Source: Egicoccus sp. AB-alg6-2
GTDB taxonomy: Bacteria; Actinomycetota; Nitriliruptoria; Nitriliruptorales; Nitriliruptoraceae
Assembly: GCF_041821025.1 (NCBI RefSeq)
Contig: NZ_JBGUAY010000003.1
Span: 62,001 to 126,000 of the forward strand
DNA: 64,000 nucleotides
Direction of reading: 5' to 3'
Part shown: positions 50,373 to 58,839 of the stretch, one piece after another
Position numbering within the stretch: the stretch's first letter is position 1
Layout of the letters: every line of letters begins with the position of its first letter
Position numbers and translations under genes: made by a program
The notes under the pieces: generated by a model
Database searches by the model: none
What the model saw: only the letters and a program-made list of their open reading frames with translations
What the model was told of the DNA's origin: nothing

Positions 50373-51659
50373 TCAGGCGGGCTGGGGGGCCAGCGGGACG
50401 GCCGCGGTGGCGGGGACCGCATCGACCACGGCACGGACCAACAACTCGAGGCCCTCGTCGAGCTCCTCGTCGCTGATGGTCAGCGCCGGCAGCAACTTCA
50501 CGACCTCGTCGCGCGGACCGGAGGTCTCGACGATCAGCCCGAGCGCGAACGCCGCGGCACAGATGTCGGCGGCGAATCCCTCGGCGCACGCGAGGCCCTG
50601 GACCATGCCACGTCCCCGGCGTTCCGCCTGCAGGACCGGATGGGCCGCGGCGAGCCGGTCCAGGGTCTGCGCGATGACGCCGGCCTTGCGTTCGACGTCG
50701 CGGGCGAGCCGGTCGTCCTCCCAGAACCGCAGGGCCTCGGTCGCGGTGACGAAGGCCGGGTTGTGGCCACGGAAGGTGCCGTTGTGTTCGCCCGGGTCCC
50801 ACACGTCGAGTTCGGCGCGGAAGATCGTCAGTGCCAGTGGCAGCCCGAAGCCGGACAGCGACTTGGACAGCGTCACGATGTCGGGCTGGATGCCGGCCGG
50901 CTCGAAGCTGAAGAACGTGCCGGTCCGGCCGCAGCCGGCCTGGATGTCGTCCACGATCAGCAGCACGTCGTGACGGCGGCAGACCTTCTCGAGGTCCTGC
51001 AACCACTGCATGGAGGCCGTGTTGAGGCCACCCTCGGCCTGGACGGTCTCGACGATCACGGCGGCCGGCAGGTCGAGGCCGCTACCGCTGTCGCGCAGCA
51101 GCGAGTCGAGGTAGCCGACGGTGTCGACGTCGGCGCCGAAGTAGCCGTCGTAGGGCAGGTTGGTGCCGGCACCCAGCATGATGCCGGCGCCGCCGCGCTT
51201 GCCCGCGTTCCCCGAGACCGCCAGCGAGCCGACGGTCATGCCGTGGAAGGCGTTGGTGAACCCGATGACGCGGTCACGGCCGGTCACCTTGCGCGCCAGC
51301 TTCATGGCCGCTTCGACGGCGTTGGTCCCCGTCGGGCCCGGGAACTGCACCTTCCAGTCGCCCATGCCGCGAGGCGCGAGGACCACCTCGTTGAAGCGCG
51401 CGAGAAACCGTTCCTTCGCCGGCGTGTAGGTGTCCAGCGAATGGACGACGTGGTCGCCGAGCAGGTAGTCGACGACCGCCTGCTGCATGGCGGGATCGTT
51501 GTGGCCGTAGTTGAGGGCGCCGGCGCCGGAGAAGAAGTCGAGGTAGCGGCGCCCGTCGACGTCCCACACCTGCGAACCGCGGGCCCGTTCGAAGGTCGCG
51601 GGCCAGTTGCGGCAGTAGGAGCGGACCTGTGACTCGTGCTGATCGATGATCGCGTTCAC
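50373..51659 (-). CDS. ectB: L-2,4-diaminobutyrate:2-oxoglutarate aminotransferase
   Basis: PLP enzyme making diaminobutyrate from aspartate semialdehyde, the first ectoine step. The 428-residue class III aminotransferase has ESQVRSYCRNWP near the start, YLDFFSGAGALNYGHN, PGPTGTNAVEAAMKLAR, DDIQAGCGRTG and the PLP Lys in LSKSLSGFGLP. GTG 51659 with AAGGA upstream gives the family start. It follows ectA by 110 bases. Confidence 0.97.
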   Translation of the reverse strand: MNAIIDQHESQVRSYCRNWPATFERARGSQVWDVDGRRYLDFFSGAGALNYGHNDPAMQQAVVDYLLGDHVVHSLDTYTPAKERFLARFNEVVLAPRGMGDWKVQFPGPTGTNAVEAAMKLARKVTGRDRVIGFTNAFHGMTVGSLAVSGNAGKRGGAGIMLGAGTNLPYDGYFGADVDTVGYLDSLLRDSGSGLDLPAAVIVETVQAEGGLNTASMQWLQDLEKVCRRHDVLLIVDDIQAGCGRTGTFFSFEPAGIQPDIVTLSKSLSGFGLPLALTIFRAELDVWDPGEHNGTFRGHNPAFVTATEALRFWEDDRLARDVERKAGVIAQTLDRLAAAHPVLQAERRGRGMVQGLACAEGFAADICAAAFALGLIVETSGPRDEVVKLLPALTISDEELDEGLELLVRAVVDAVPATAAVPLAPQPA

Positions 51660-51769
51660 GGGGTTCCTTGGGTGTCGGTGTGGTCGAGGGCAGTCGGTGG
51701 TCGGCGCCCGGCTCGTGCCTGCACGCGTCACGACCACCGGCGGACCGGCGGACGACGACGACGCGCCGC

Positions 51770-52270
51770 TCAGTCCGGCGGCAGCGGCCCGATGCGGAGG
51801 GCGATCTCGGGCTCGTGCGCGCCCACCTCGGCGGGAAACACCTCGGCGGGGAAGCGTTCGCGCTCCTCGCAGCGGACGCCGAGGTGGCGCGCGGTGCCAC
51901 GGAAGAGGGCGAGCGAGGCGGCGTTGGAGGGGGTGACCGTGGCGGTCAACCAGGTGGCGCCGCGGTTGCCGGGCCGGGCCAGGAAGGCCAGCAGCAGGCG
52001 GCGGCCGAGGCCGCTCCCGCGTTGGCTGGGCGCGACCGCGACCTGCCAGACGAACGCGCAGTCGGGATCGTTGGGCGGCCGGTGACCACCGACGAACCCG
52101 ATCGGCTCGGTGCCCGCGCTCGCGACGACCGTCGAGTCGGCGAAGTCGGTGCACCACAGCAGGTAGGCGTACGGGGAGTTCAGGTCCAGCGAACCGCTGT
52201 CACGCGCCAATCGCCACAGGTCCGCAGCGTCGTCGGCTGCGGGAGCGCGGAACGTGATCAGGTCGACCAT
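51770..52270 (-). CDS. ectA: L-2,4-diaminobutyrate N-gamma-acetyltransferase
   Basis: GNAT acetyltransferase, second enzyme of ectoine synthesis. The 166-residue product has LDLNSPYAYLLWCTDFADSTVV, a nearly diagnostic EctA block, then the acetyl-CoA motif VAVAPSQRGSGLGRRLL. The ATG at 52270 gives the start; the ribosome-binding site is weak. First gene of the operon. No EctR regulator or dedicated aspartokinase is nearby. Confidence 0.95.
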   Translation of the reverse strand: MVDLITFRAPAADDAADLWRLARDSGSLDLNSPYAYLLWCTDFADSTVVASAGTEPIGFVGGHRPPNDPDCAFVWQVAVAPSQRGSGLGRRLLLAFLARPGNRGATWLTATVTPSNAASLALFRGTARHLGVRCEERERFPAEVFPAEVGAHEPEIALRIGPLPPD

Positions 52271-52420
52271 GACAACCGCTGGTCTGACCGCGACGCCGTG
52301 CTTCGCACGCGTGTCCCGGCCGGGGCCGTCGGGCTGACCCCGCCAGCGTGGACTCACCTCCAGGTGTTCTCGCCAGTCGCACCGGTCGCGGGCGGAGGCC
52401 CGGCGCCTCGGTACGCGGCC

Positions 52421-52426
52421 ACCGTA
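52421..52426 (-). promoter_or_regulatory. possible -10-like box for ectABCD
   Basis: TACGGT on the minus strand, 150 bases before ectA in the 267-base gap that separates it from ddl. The rest of that gap shows no gene. Several GTACGCG-like repeats surround it; assignment is weak. Confidence 0.28.
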
Positions 52427-52537
52427 CGCGGGTACCCCCCGGGGCCCGCAAGCTCCAGGACCCCACCTCGCGGACGGGCACGGCGCTTGCATCTGCCCGC
52501 TGGCTCCACTATTCGCGCGGGCGTAGCGTTCGCTTCG

Positions 52538-53611
52538 TCACGCGTCGGTGGCCAACGCGAGGTCGAGAAGGCGGTCGACCAGTTCCGGGTAGCGGACACC
52601 CTCGGCGTCCCACAGGCGTGGGAACATCGAGTTCGGCGTGAAGCCGGGGATGGTGTTGATCTCGTTGACGAGCAGTTGCGCGTCCTCGGTGAGGAAGAAG
52701 TCGACCCGCGCCATGCCCCGACACCCGATCGCCCGGTACGCCTCGCGCGCGAGGTGGTCGATGCGCTCGGCGACGTCGTCGGCGACCTCGGCCGGCACGA
52801 CCAGTTCGGACTCGACGAGGTACTTCGCCTCGAAGTCGTAGAAGTCGTGGGACGGCCGGATCTCGCCCGGTGCCGTCACCGCGATGTCCTCGTTGCCGAG
52901 AACGCCCACCTCGAGCTCGCGGGGGGCGGCGAAGCCCTGCTCGACGATCGCCACGTCGTCGTAGCCGTACGCCTCGACGAGCGCGGCGCCGAGCTCGTGG
53001 CGCTCCCCGACGCGCCCGATGCCGATCGAGGACCCCTGGCGTGCCGGCTTGACGAACCAGGGATAGGGCAGGCGGTCCTCGAGGGTCGCCGCGACCAGTT
53101 CGGGGTCGGCATCCCAGCGGCGGCGGTGCACGGTCGCGTACGGCCCCTGCGGCAACCCGCGGGCCGCGAACGCCGCCTTCATCGCCCCCTTGTCGATCCC
53201 GATCGAGGACGCCGTGACGTCGGCTCCGACGTAGGGCACGCCCACCGTCGCCAGCAGCCCCTGCACCGTGCCGTCCTCACCCCAGGGTCCGTGCAGGACG
53301 GGGAAGGCGACGTCGATGCGTCCGACCACGCGCGCGGATTCGCCGTCCTCGTCGACCTGGATCAGGCGCGCGCCGTCCTTGCCGCCGACCAGCGCCACCG
53401 TCGGGCCCGCGTCGGCGACCTCGGGCAGTGGCCGGCCCGCCGCGGACTCGATGACGCCGTCGGTGAGCGTCCACCGTCCCTCCCGGGTGATGCCGACCGG
53501 CACCACCTCGTAGCGCGAGCGGTCGATGACGGCCAGCACGGAGCGTGCCGACAGGCACGACACCTCGTGTTCCGAGGAACGGCCGCCGTACAGCAGCAGG
53601 ACGCGCTTCAT
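52538..53611 (-). CDS. ddl: D-alanine-D-alanine ligase
   Basis: Makes the D-Ala-D-Ala end of peptidoglycan precursors. The 357-residue ATP-grasp enzyme opens RVLLLYGGRSSEHEVSCLSA. It has VFPVLHGPWGEDGTVQGLL, the PYVGADVTASSIGIDKGAMK segment, KPARQGSSIGIGRV and the metal site GMARVDFFLTEDAQLLVNEINTIPGFT. AGGAG precedes the ATG at 53611. It lies 54 bases downstream of the C-S lyase gene, probably on the same transcript. Confidence 0.96.
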   Translation of the reverse strand: MKRVLLLYGGRSSEHEVSCLSARSVLAVIDRSRYEVVPVGITREGRWTLTDGVIESAAGRPLPEVADAGPTVALVGGKDGARLIQVDEDGESARVVGRIDVAFPVLHGPWGEDGTVQGLLATVGVPYVGADVTASSIGIDKGAMKAAFAARGLPQGPYATVHRRRWDADPELVAATLEDRLPYPWFVKPARQGSSIGIGRVGERHELGAALVEAYGYDDVAIVEQGFAAPRELEVGVLGNEDIAVTAPGEIRPSHDFYDFEAKYLVESELVVPAEVADDVAERIDHLAREAYRAIGCRGMARVDFFLTEDAQLLVNEINTIPGFTPNSMFPRLWDAEGVRYPELVDRLLDLALATDA

Positions 53612-53665
53612 CGGGGGGCTCCTGACTTCTCGGTGGCCTCGTGCGAGACCGGTTGCTCCCGCGCC

Positions 53666-54874
53666 TCAGCGCGGGGGGTGGATGGCCGACAACGCCTGGC
53701 GGACGTCCGCCCGCAGGTCCTCCTCGTCCTCGATCCCGATCGCGAGTCGGATCGTTCCAGGGCCGAGACCCGCGGCGGCGAGCGACGCGTCGTCGAGCTG
53801 ACGGTGACTGGTGGAGGCCGGGTGCAACACCAGCGAGTGGGTGCCGCCGAGGGAAGCGGCGCGGGCGAACACCTCGCAGGCATCGGCGAAGCGCTCGGCG
53901 GCGTTGCGGTCGGGCAGGTCGAACGACAGCACGCCGCCGAACCCCCGCCCGCCGAACAGCTCTGCGGCGAGCGCGTGTTGCGGATGGTCCTCGAGCCCGG
54001 GATAGCGCACGACCTCCACGGCCCCGGAGTCGACGAGCGCGTGGGCGACGGCCGACGCGTTGGCACTGGCAGCGCGCATCCGCAACGGCAGGGTCTGCGC
54101 GCCGCGCACCACCAGCCACGACTCGAACGGCCCCAGCGAACCACCGAGTTCGAAGGTGTGCTCCCGCACGGCGGCCACGACGGCCTCGTCAGCCGCGACC
54201 ACCCCGGCGACGACGTCACCGTGCCCGGCGAGGTACTTCGTCGCCGACTCGACGACCGCCGTGGCGCCCAGCGCGTAGGGCCGGCACAGGTAGGGCGAGG
54301 CGAAGGTGTTGTCGACCACGAGGGCAACCCCGCGTTCGCGGCAGAGGGCCGCCATGCCGGCGACGTCGGCGACCGCCGTGGAAGGGTTGGCGATGGTCTC
54401 GACGTGGACCACCGTGTGCGACGCCTCCAGCGCATCCTCGAGCGCTTCGACGGTCAGCAGGTCGGCGTGGTCGACCTGCCACCCGGCCTCGTCGGTGAGA
54501 CGGCGGAACAACGCCCAGGTACCGCCGTACAGCCGCGAGGTCGACAGGACCCGCCCCGCGCCGCGGAGCACCGAGAGCACCGCATGGATCGCGGCCGTCC
54601 CCGACGCCAGCGACCACGCGGCCGGCGCCTCGTGCAGCGACGCCACCAGGCCGTGCAACGTGGTGGCGGTGGGGTTGTCGTAGCGGCCGTAGACGTAGCC
54701 GGGGGCGGTATCGGTCAGCAGGTCACCGACCTCGGAGGAGGTCGGCATCGCCCAGGTCGCCGAGGGCCAGATCGCCGGACCGACCGGCTTCTGCGCCACC
54801 TCGGGCACGATCGCGGCGGCCTGGACCGCCCGCGTCGCGAAGCGTCCCCTCGGGCGGGGCAGAGACGGTTCCAC
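53666..54874 (-). CDS. PLP-dependent C-S lyase/synthase (cystathionine gamma family)
   Basis: 402-residue fold-type I PLP enzyme of the Cys/Met metabolism family. Visible are YVYGRYDNPT, SLASGTAAIHAVLSVL, the DNTFASPYL region, the PLP Lys in VESATKYLAGHGDVVAG and the LGGTHSLVLHPASTSH segment. Cystathionine gamma-synthase, gamma-lyase and methionine gamma-lyase cannot be told apart here. The start is uncertain: GTG 54874 gives normal length and lies about 38 bases after a TAGGCT box. Confidence 0.85.
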   Translation of the reverse strand: MEPSLPRPRGRFATRAVQAAAIVPEVAQKPVGPAIWPSATWAMPTSSEVGDLLTDTAPGYVYGRYDNPTATTLHGLVASLHEAPAAWSLASGTAAIHAVLSVLRGAGRVLSTSRLYGGTWALFRRLTDEAGWQVDHADLLTVEALEDALEASHTVVHVETIANPSTAVADVAGMAALCRERGVALVVDNTFASPYLCRPYALGATAVVESATKYLAGHGDVVAGVVAADEAVVAAVREHTFELGGSLGPFESWLVVRGAQTLPLRMRAASANASAVAHALVDSGAVEVVRYPGLEDHPQHALAAELFGGRGFGGVLSFDLPDRNAAERFADACEVFARAASLGGTHSLVLHPASTSHRQLDDASLAAAGLGPGTIRLAIGIEDEEDLRADVRQALSAIHPPR

Positions 54875-54911
54875 GCGCGCGGACCAGACGTCGGAGGACG
54901 AATTCGCCGGC

Positions 54912-54917
54912 AGCCTA
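54912..54917 (-). promoter_or_regulatory. -10-like box for the C-S lyase gene
   Basis: TAGGCT on the minus strand, 38 bases before GTG 54874, divergent from the SDR box at 54962. Confidence 0.4.
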
Positions 54918-54961
54918 GCGAGGGCATCCGGAACGGTTCCGTCCGGTCCGTCCCACGTCGC

Positions 54962-54967
54962 TAGGGT
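54962..54967 (+). promoter_or_regulatory. -10-like box for the SDR gene
   Basis: TAGGGT, 58 bases before the SDR start. Confidence 0.4.
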
Positions 54968-55025
54968 GCGGCCGCACCGGGAGGAGCGGCGACCGGCCGC
55001 CCTCGACCAGGCAGGAGGAAGCCGC

Positions 55026-55943
55026 GTGGCCCAGATCGACTTCGATGGACGCGTCGCCATCGTCACCGGCGCCGGCGGCGGACTCGGACGCAGCCATGCC
55101 CTGCTGCTGGCCAGCCGTGGCGCGAAGGTGGTCGTCAACGACCTCGGCAGCAACCGCGCCGGCGAGGGCGGGGGCTCGGAGATGGCCGACGCGGTCGTCG
55201 CCGAGATCCGCGACGCGGGTGGCGAGGCGGTCGCCAACTACGACGGCGTCCACACCTGGCAGGGCGGCGAGGCGATCGTCGCGAGCGCCATCGACGCCTT
55301 CGGGCGCGTCGACGTCGTGGTCAACAACGCCGGCATCCTGCGCGACGTCTCGTTCGCCAAGCTCGAGGAAGCACAGCTCGACCTCGTGCTCAAGGTCCAC
55401 CTCTACGGCGGCTTCCACGTCGCCCGTGCCGCCTGGCCACACCTGCGCGAGCAGGGGTACGGGCGCATCATCAACACCACGTCCGGTTCCGGCCTGTACG
55501 GCAACTTCGGCCAGGCCAACTACTCGGCGGCCAAGCTCGGCCTCGTCGGCCTGACCCGCACGCTCGCCCACGAGGGCGCCAAGTACGGCATCACCTCGAA
55601 CGTGATCGCCCCGATCGCCGCGTCACGGATGACCGAGGACATCATGCCGCCGGAGCTGCTTGCGCGGCTCGAGCCGGACTACGTCTCCCCGCTGGTCGCC
55701 TACCTCGCCTCCGAGGCCTGCACCGACACCGGCCGGATCTACTCCGTCGGCGGCGGCTACATGGCGCGGGTCGCCATCCTCGAGGGCGAGGGCGCCACGT
55801 TCGACGGTGTGCCCAGCCCCGACGAGGTCGCGGACAAGTGGGAGGCGATCCAGCAGGTCGGACCCGGCTCGGCGGAGTTCACCCAGGGCGTCATGGAGCA
55901 GACCGGAAAGATCGTCCAGGCGCTCGGCATCTCGTTCGACTGA
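55026..55943 (+). CDS. short-chain dehydrogenase, 3-hydroxyacyl-CoA dehydrogenase-like
   Basis: 305-residue NAD(P)-dependent oxidoreductase. It has TGAGGGLGRSHALLLASRGAK at the nucleotide site, the VVNDLG strand end, NNAGILRD, catalytic Ser in TSGSGLYGN and YSAAK. The long C-terminal region with IAPIAASRMTEDIMPPE resembles the dehydrogenase half of peroxisomal multifunctional enzyme type 2, so an acyl-CoA substrate is likely. AGGAGGA lies seven bases before GTG 55026. It faces gpsA tail to tail, 19 bases apart. Confidence 0.86.
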   Translation: MAQIDFDGRVAIVTGAGGGLGRSHALLLASRGAKVVVNDLGSNRAGEGGGSEMADAVVAEIRDAGGEAVANYDGVHTWQGGEAIVASAIDAFGRVDVVVNNAGILRDVSFAKLEEAQLDLVLKVHLYGGFHVARAAWPHLREQGYGRIINTTSGSGLYGNFGQANYSAAKLGLVGLTRTLAHEGAKYGITSNVIAPIAASRMTEDIMPPELLARLEPDYVSPLVAYLASEACTDTGRIYSVGGGYMARVAILEGEGATFDGVPSPDEVADKWEAIQQVGPGSAEFTQGVMEQTGKIVQALGISFD

Positions 55944-55962
55944 GCCGCCGTTCGAGCCCGGC

Positions 55963-56970
55963 TCACATGCCGTAGATCTCCGGCTTGGCCGAGCGCTGCA
56001 ACAGCGCCTCGACCAGGTTGCCGGGATCGTGTCCGGCGTGGCAGACCGCGACCACGCCCTCCGTGATCGGCATCTCGACGCCGGCGCGTTCGGCCAGGCC
56101 GAGGATCGCTCGTGACGACTTGACGCCCTCGGCGACCATGTTCATCGAGGCGATCACGTCCTCGAGCGATTCCCCCTTGCCGAGCCGCTCGCCGACGGTG
56201 CGGTTGCGCGACTTCGGCGACGTGCAGGTGGCGACGAGATCGCCCACCCCCGCCAGCCCGGCGAACGTCAGGGCGTTGCCGCCGAGCGCCACGCCGAGGC
56301 GGACCATCTCGGCCAGGCCGCGGGTGATGACGGCGGCCATGGTGTTGTCGCCGAAGCCCATGCCGTGGGCCATCCCGGCCGCGAGCGCAACCACGTTCTT
56401 GACCGCGCCGCCGACCTCGACCCCGATCTTGTCCGGGTTGGTGTAGACCCGGAAGTAGGGCGCCATCACCGCCTGCTGCACCCGCTCGGCGCGCCGCTCG
56501 TCCGGGCTCGCGGCCACGGTGGCCGCCGGCAGACGTTGGGCGCACTCCTTCGCGAGGTTGGGCCCCGACACGACGACGACGCGGTCCGGATCGCAGTCCA
56601 GCGAGTCACGCACGACCTGGCTGGCGAACCGCAGCGACGCCACGTCCACGCCCTTGATCAGGCTCACCAGCGTGGCGTCCGAAGGGATGTACGCGCCCCA
56701 GTCGGCCAGCTGCTGCTCGATGCCGACCGACGGGACGGCGAGCACCACCACGTCGGCGTCGGCGAGTGCGGACGCGGGGTCGGAGGTGGCCTCGAGCCCG
56801 TCGGGCAGGCGCACGTCGGGCAGGTAGAGGTTGTTGGTGCGCTCCCGGGCGATCTCGCCGGCGACCGCGTCGCGGCGGGCCCAGATGGTCGTCGGCTCGC
56901 CGGCGTCCACACACATGATGCCGAACGCGGTTCCCCACGATCCGGCTCCCATGACCGCGACCTTGCCCAC
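55963..56970 (-). CDS. gpsA: glycerol-3-phosphate dehydrogenase [NAD(P)+]
   Basis: Makes sn-glycerol-3-phosphate for phospholipids. The 335-residue product starts MGKVAVMGAGSWGTAFG (dinucleotide motif GxGxxG) and has LIKGVD, SGPNLAKE, the catalytic Lys in GGAVKNVVALAAG and TFAGLAGVGDLVATC with SRNR. The TAGGGT box 45 bases upstream lies almost on top of the divergent cofC box. Confidence 0.97.
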   Translation of the reverse strand: MGKVAVMGAGSWGTAFGIMCVDAGEPTTIWARRDAVAGEIARERTNNLYLPDVRLPDGLEATSDPASALADADVVVLAVPSVGIEQQLADWGAYIPSDATLVSLIKGVDVASLRFASQVVRDSLDCDPDRVVVVSGPNLAKECAQRLPAATVAASPDERRAERVQQAVMAPYFRVYTNPDKIGVEVGGAVKNVVALAAGMAHGMGFGDNTMAAVITRGLAEMVRLGVALGGNALTFAGLAGVGDLVATCTSPKSRNRTVGERLGKGESLEDVIASMNMVAEGVKSSRAILGLAERAGVEMPITEGVVAVCHAGHDPGNLVEALLQRSAKPEIYGM

Positions 56971-57015
56971 GAAACGTCTCTCCCGTCGTCGCGCCGGGTG
57001 GCCTCCGGCCGCGAG

Positions 57016-57021
57016 ACCCTA
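57016..57021 (-). promoter_or_regulatory. -10-like box for gpsA
   Basis: TAGGGT on the minus strand. Only six bases separate it from the plus-strand TAGGCT of cofC, so the two promoters overlap. Confidence 0.45.
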
Positions 57022-57027
57022 CCGGGC

Positions 57028-57033
57028 TAGGCT
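57028..57033 (+). promoter_or_regulatory. -10-like box directly before cofC (leaderless candidate)
   Basis: TAGGCT, then seven bases, then ATG at 57041. There is no Shine-Dalgarno. Confidence 0.5.
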
Positions 57034-57040
57034 GCCGCGG

Positions 57041-57685
57041 ATGTCGTCGAACACGGTCGCTCTCGTCCCGCTCCGCGCCCCCGGAGTGGGCAAGACGCGT
57101 CTCGCGGACGCGTTGTCGCCCGAACGTCGCGCTGCGCTCGCCGGCGCGATGCTCGCCGACGTGTGCGATGCACTGGCGGTGGCCGCCGTCGACGCCCTCG
57201 TCGTCGTGGCCGGTGGCGAGGCCGCCGCGGCGGCCGCCTGCGCGCTCGGGCTCGAGGTCGTGCTCGACCCTCCCGGCTGTGACGGCCTCGACGCGGCGCT
57301 GTGGGCGGCGCAACAGCGGGTTGGGCCGGTCGGTGCGCTGCTCGTGGTGACCGCCGACCTGCCGCGACTGGCGGCCGACGACGTCACGGCCGTGCTCGAC
57401 ACCGATGCCGAGGTGGTGGTCGCACCGACCGACGACGGCGGCACGGGCGGACTGCTCCGTCGCCCCGGCGACGTCATGCCCACCGCCTACGGTCCGCGCT
57501 CTGCACGTCGCCATCGCATCGAGGCAGCGGCCCGGGGGCTGCGTGTCGCCACCTGTCACCGGCCCGGGTTCGCCACGGACGTCGACACGCTCGGCGACCT
57601 CGCATCACTGCGCACCGGACCGCTCGGGCGGGCGACCACGGCGGTGCTGGAGCGCTGGACCTACCAGGACGCCGAGACCGGCTGA
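57041..57685 (+). CDS. cofC: 2-phospho-L-lactate/phosphoenolpyruvate guanylyltransferase
   Basis: Coenzyme F420 synthesis enzyme (FbiD in mycobacteria) that activates a three-carbon acid with GTP. The 214-residue nucleotidyltransferase has VALVPLRAPGVGKTRLADALSPERR at the start, VVTADLPRLAADDV with metal-binding Asp, and the product loop APTDDGGTGGLL with FATDVDTLGDL near the end. Its presence implies the cell makes F420; the other fbi genes are elsewhere. Probably leaderless. Confidence 0.9.
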   Translation: MSSNTVALVPLRAPGVGKTRLADALSPERRAALAGAMLADVCDALAVAAVDALVVVAGGEAAAAAACALGLEVVLDPPGCDGLDAALWAAQQRVGPVGALLVVTADLPRLAADDVTAVLDTDAEVVVAPTDDGGTGGLLRRPGDVMPTAYGPRSARRHRIEAAARGLRVATCHRPGFATDVDTLGDLASLRTGPLGRATTAVLERWTYQDAETG

Positions 57686-57741
57686 ACCGGCGGTCGCGGC
57701 TATCCTCGCCGCTTCGAACCCGAGATCAGGAGCGTCCCGAC

Positions 57742-57948
57742 ATGCCCCAGGGCACGGTGCGGAACTACGACCCGGTGACCCGGACGGGCACGGTGCTCGA
57801 CGACCGGCTGCGGGAACTGCCCTACGACCAGGCGACCTTCGATGCGTCGGGACTGATGGAGCTGCGGCTCGGTCAGCGCGTCCGGTTCGAACTCGAAGGC
57901 GACGAGGACGACCCGCGCGTCACCCGCCTCGGCATCGTCTCGATGTGA
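57742..57948 (+). CDS. small cold-shock-domain-like protein
   Basis: 68-residue protein starting MPQGTVRNYDPVTRTGTVLDD, close to the first strands of CSD proteins (GTVK-F---GFGFI), then LGQRVRFELEGDEDDPRVTRLG. The RNA-binding aromatic residues of true cold-shock proteins are missing. An OB-fold nucleic-acid role is plausible but unproven. AGGAG about nine bases upstream supports translation. It lies 56 bases after cofC. Confidence 0.75.
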   Translation: MPQGTVRNYDPVTRTGTVLDDRLRELPYDQATFDASGLMELRLGQRVRFELEGDEDDPRVTRLGIVSM

Positions 57949-57970
57949 CCCTGCCGCGGAGGCGTGCGCG

Positions 57971-58774
57971 TCACGCCTTCGCGGGGAGTTCGTCCAGCAC
58001 GAGCGCGGTGCGGGCGAACAGCCCCTGGCCGTGGTCGACACCGTTCTGGTCGGACCACTCGCGGGTCTCGTCGAGCGCCGCGCGCATGGCCTGGACCGCC
58101 TCCGGCGCCGTGGCGCCGTGCTCGGCGAGGGCCGCTGAGGCCACCTTGTCGGGGTCGGTCTCGATCAGTTCGCGCACCAGGCGGTCGGGGTCTTTCTCGT
58201 CGCGCCAGGCCAGTGCACAGGCGGCCGTGAACGCCGGTGAGTCGAAGTCGCCGTCCGAGGCGATGACGGCGAGGTGCATCAGCGCCTTGGCCGAGAGCCG
58301 GTCCTCGTCGGCGACGGCGGCCACCAACGGCGCGTAGGGGCCGAGTTCGGTTTCGCCCACCAGCGGAGCGTGCAACTGCAGGTACTTGACCCGCACCGGC
58401 AGGTTCTGGTGCACCTCGAGGTCGTCCGGCGCGTCGCCTCCGTCCAGCCACTGCTTCAGCGGCTTCGCCTGCTCCCAGTACTCGGCCGGGCTGACCGACG
58501 CCCGCAGCGAGGCGGGTGCCGCCAGCGTCTTGGCCGGGTCCACGCTGTAGCTGACCAGGCCACGTCCGTACTCGTCGGCGTGCGCTTCGGCGTAGTCCCG
58601 GGACAGCCAGGCGCTGACGCGCTTGCCGTGCGCGAACGTGCCGGGCGCCGCGGCATCGAAGTCGCTGGGTGGGCCGAACAGCGTCGACAGGTCGGCGCGG
58701 GTACGCAGGCCGTCCTCCTCGATGAGGGGCAGCCGGCGGGTCGGGGTGAGGTGGAAGACGTCGACACGGGGCAC
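57971..58774 (-). CDS. hypothetical protein, N-terminus resembling ADP-ribosyltransferase-like folds
   Basis: 267-residue soluble protein I do not recognise. The opening VDVFHLTPTRRLPLIEEDGL (His-x-Thr, then a Gly-Leu) and later RVSAWLSRDYAEAHADEYG and GLVSYSVDP resemble the first strands of DarT/DUF4433-type ADP-ribosyltransferase folds, but no catalytic Glu can be pinned. Residues 90-165 are Pro/Leu-rich, and the C-terminal 80 residues are helical and acidic. AGGAG lies about 10 bases before GTG 58774. It is divergent from the GNAT gene, 65 bases apart, and convergent with the cold-shock-like gene. Confidence 0.6.
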   Translation of the reverse strand: MPRVDVFHLTPTRRLPLIEEDGLRTRADLSTLFGPPSDFDAAAPGTFAHGKRVSAWLSRDYAEAHADEYGRGLVSYSVDPAKTLAAPASLRASVSPAEYWEQAKPLKQWLDGGDAPDDLEVHQNLPVRVKYLQLHAPLVGETELGPYAPLVAAVADEDRLSAKALMHLAVIASDGDFDSPAFTAACALAWRDEKDPDRLVRELIETDPDKVASAALAEHGATAPEAVQAMRAALDETREWSDQNGVDHGQGLFARTALVLDELPAKA

Positions 58775-58827
58775 GGAAACGGCGCTCCTGGCTGGGTCGG
58801 GTGGCGGGCGCCGAGGGTAGTCGCCCG

Positions 58828-58833
58828 TAGCAT
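58828..58833 (+). promoter_or_regulatory. -10-like box directly before the GNAT gene (leaderless candidate)
   Basis: TAGCAT, then six bases, then GTG 58840. There is no Shine-Dalgarno. Confidence 0.45.
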
Positions 58834-58839
58834 GCGTCC

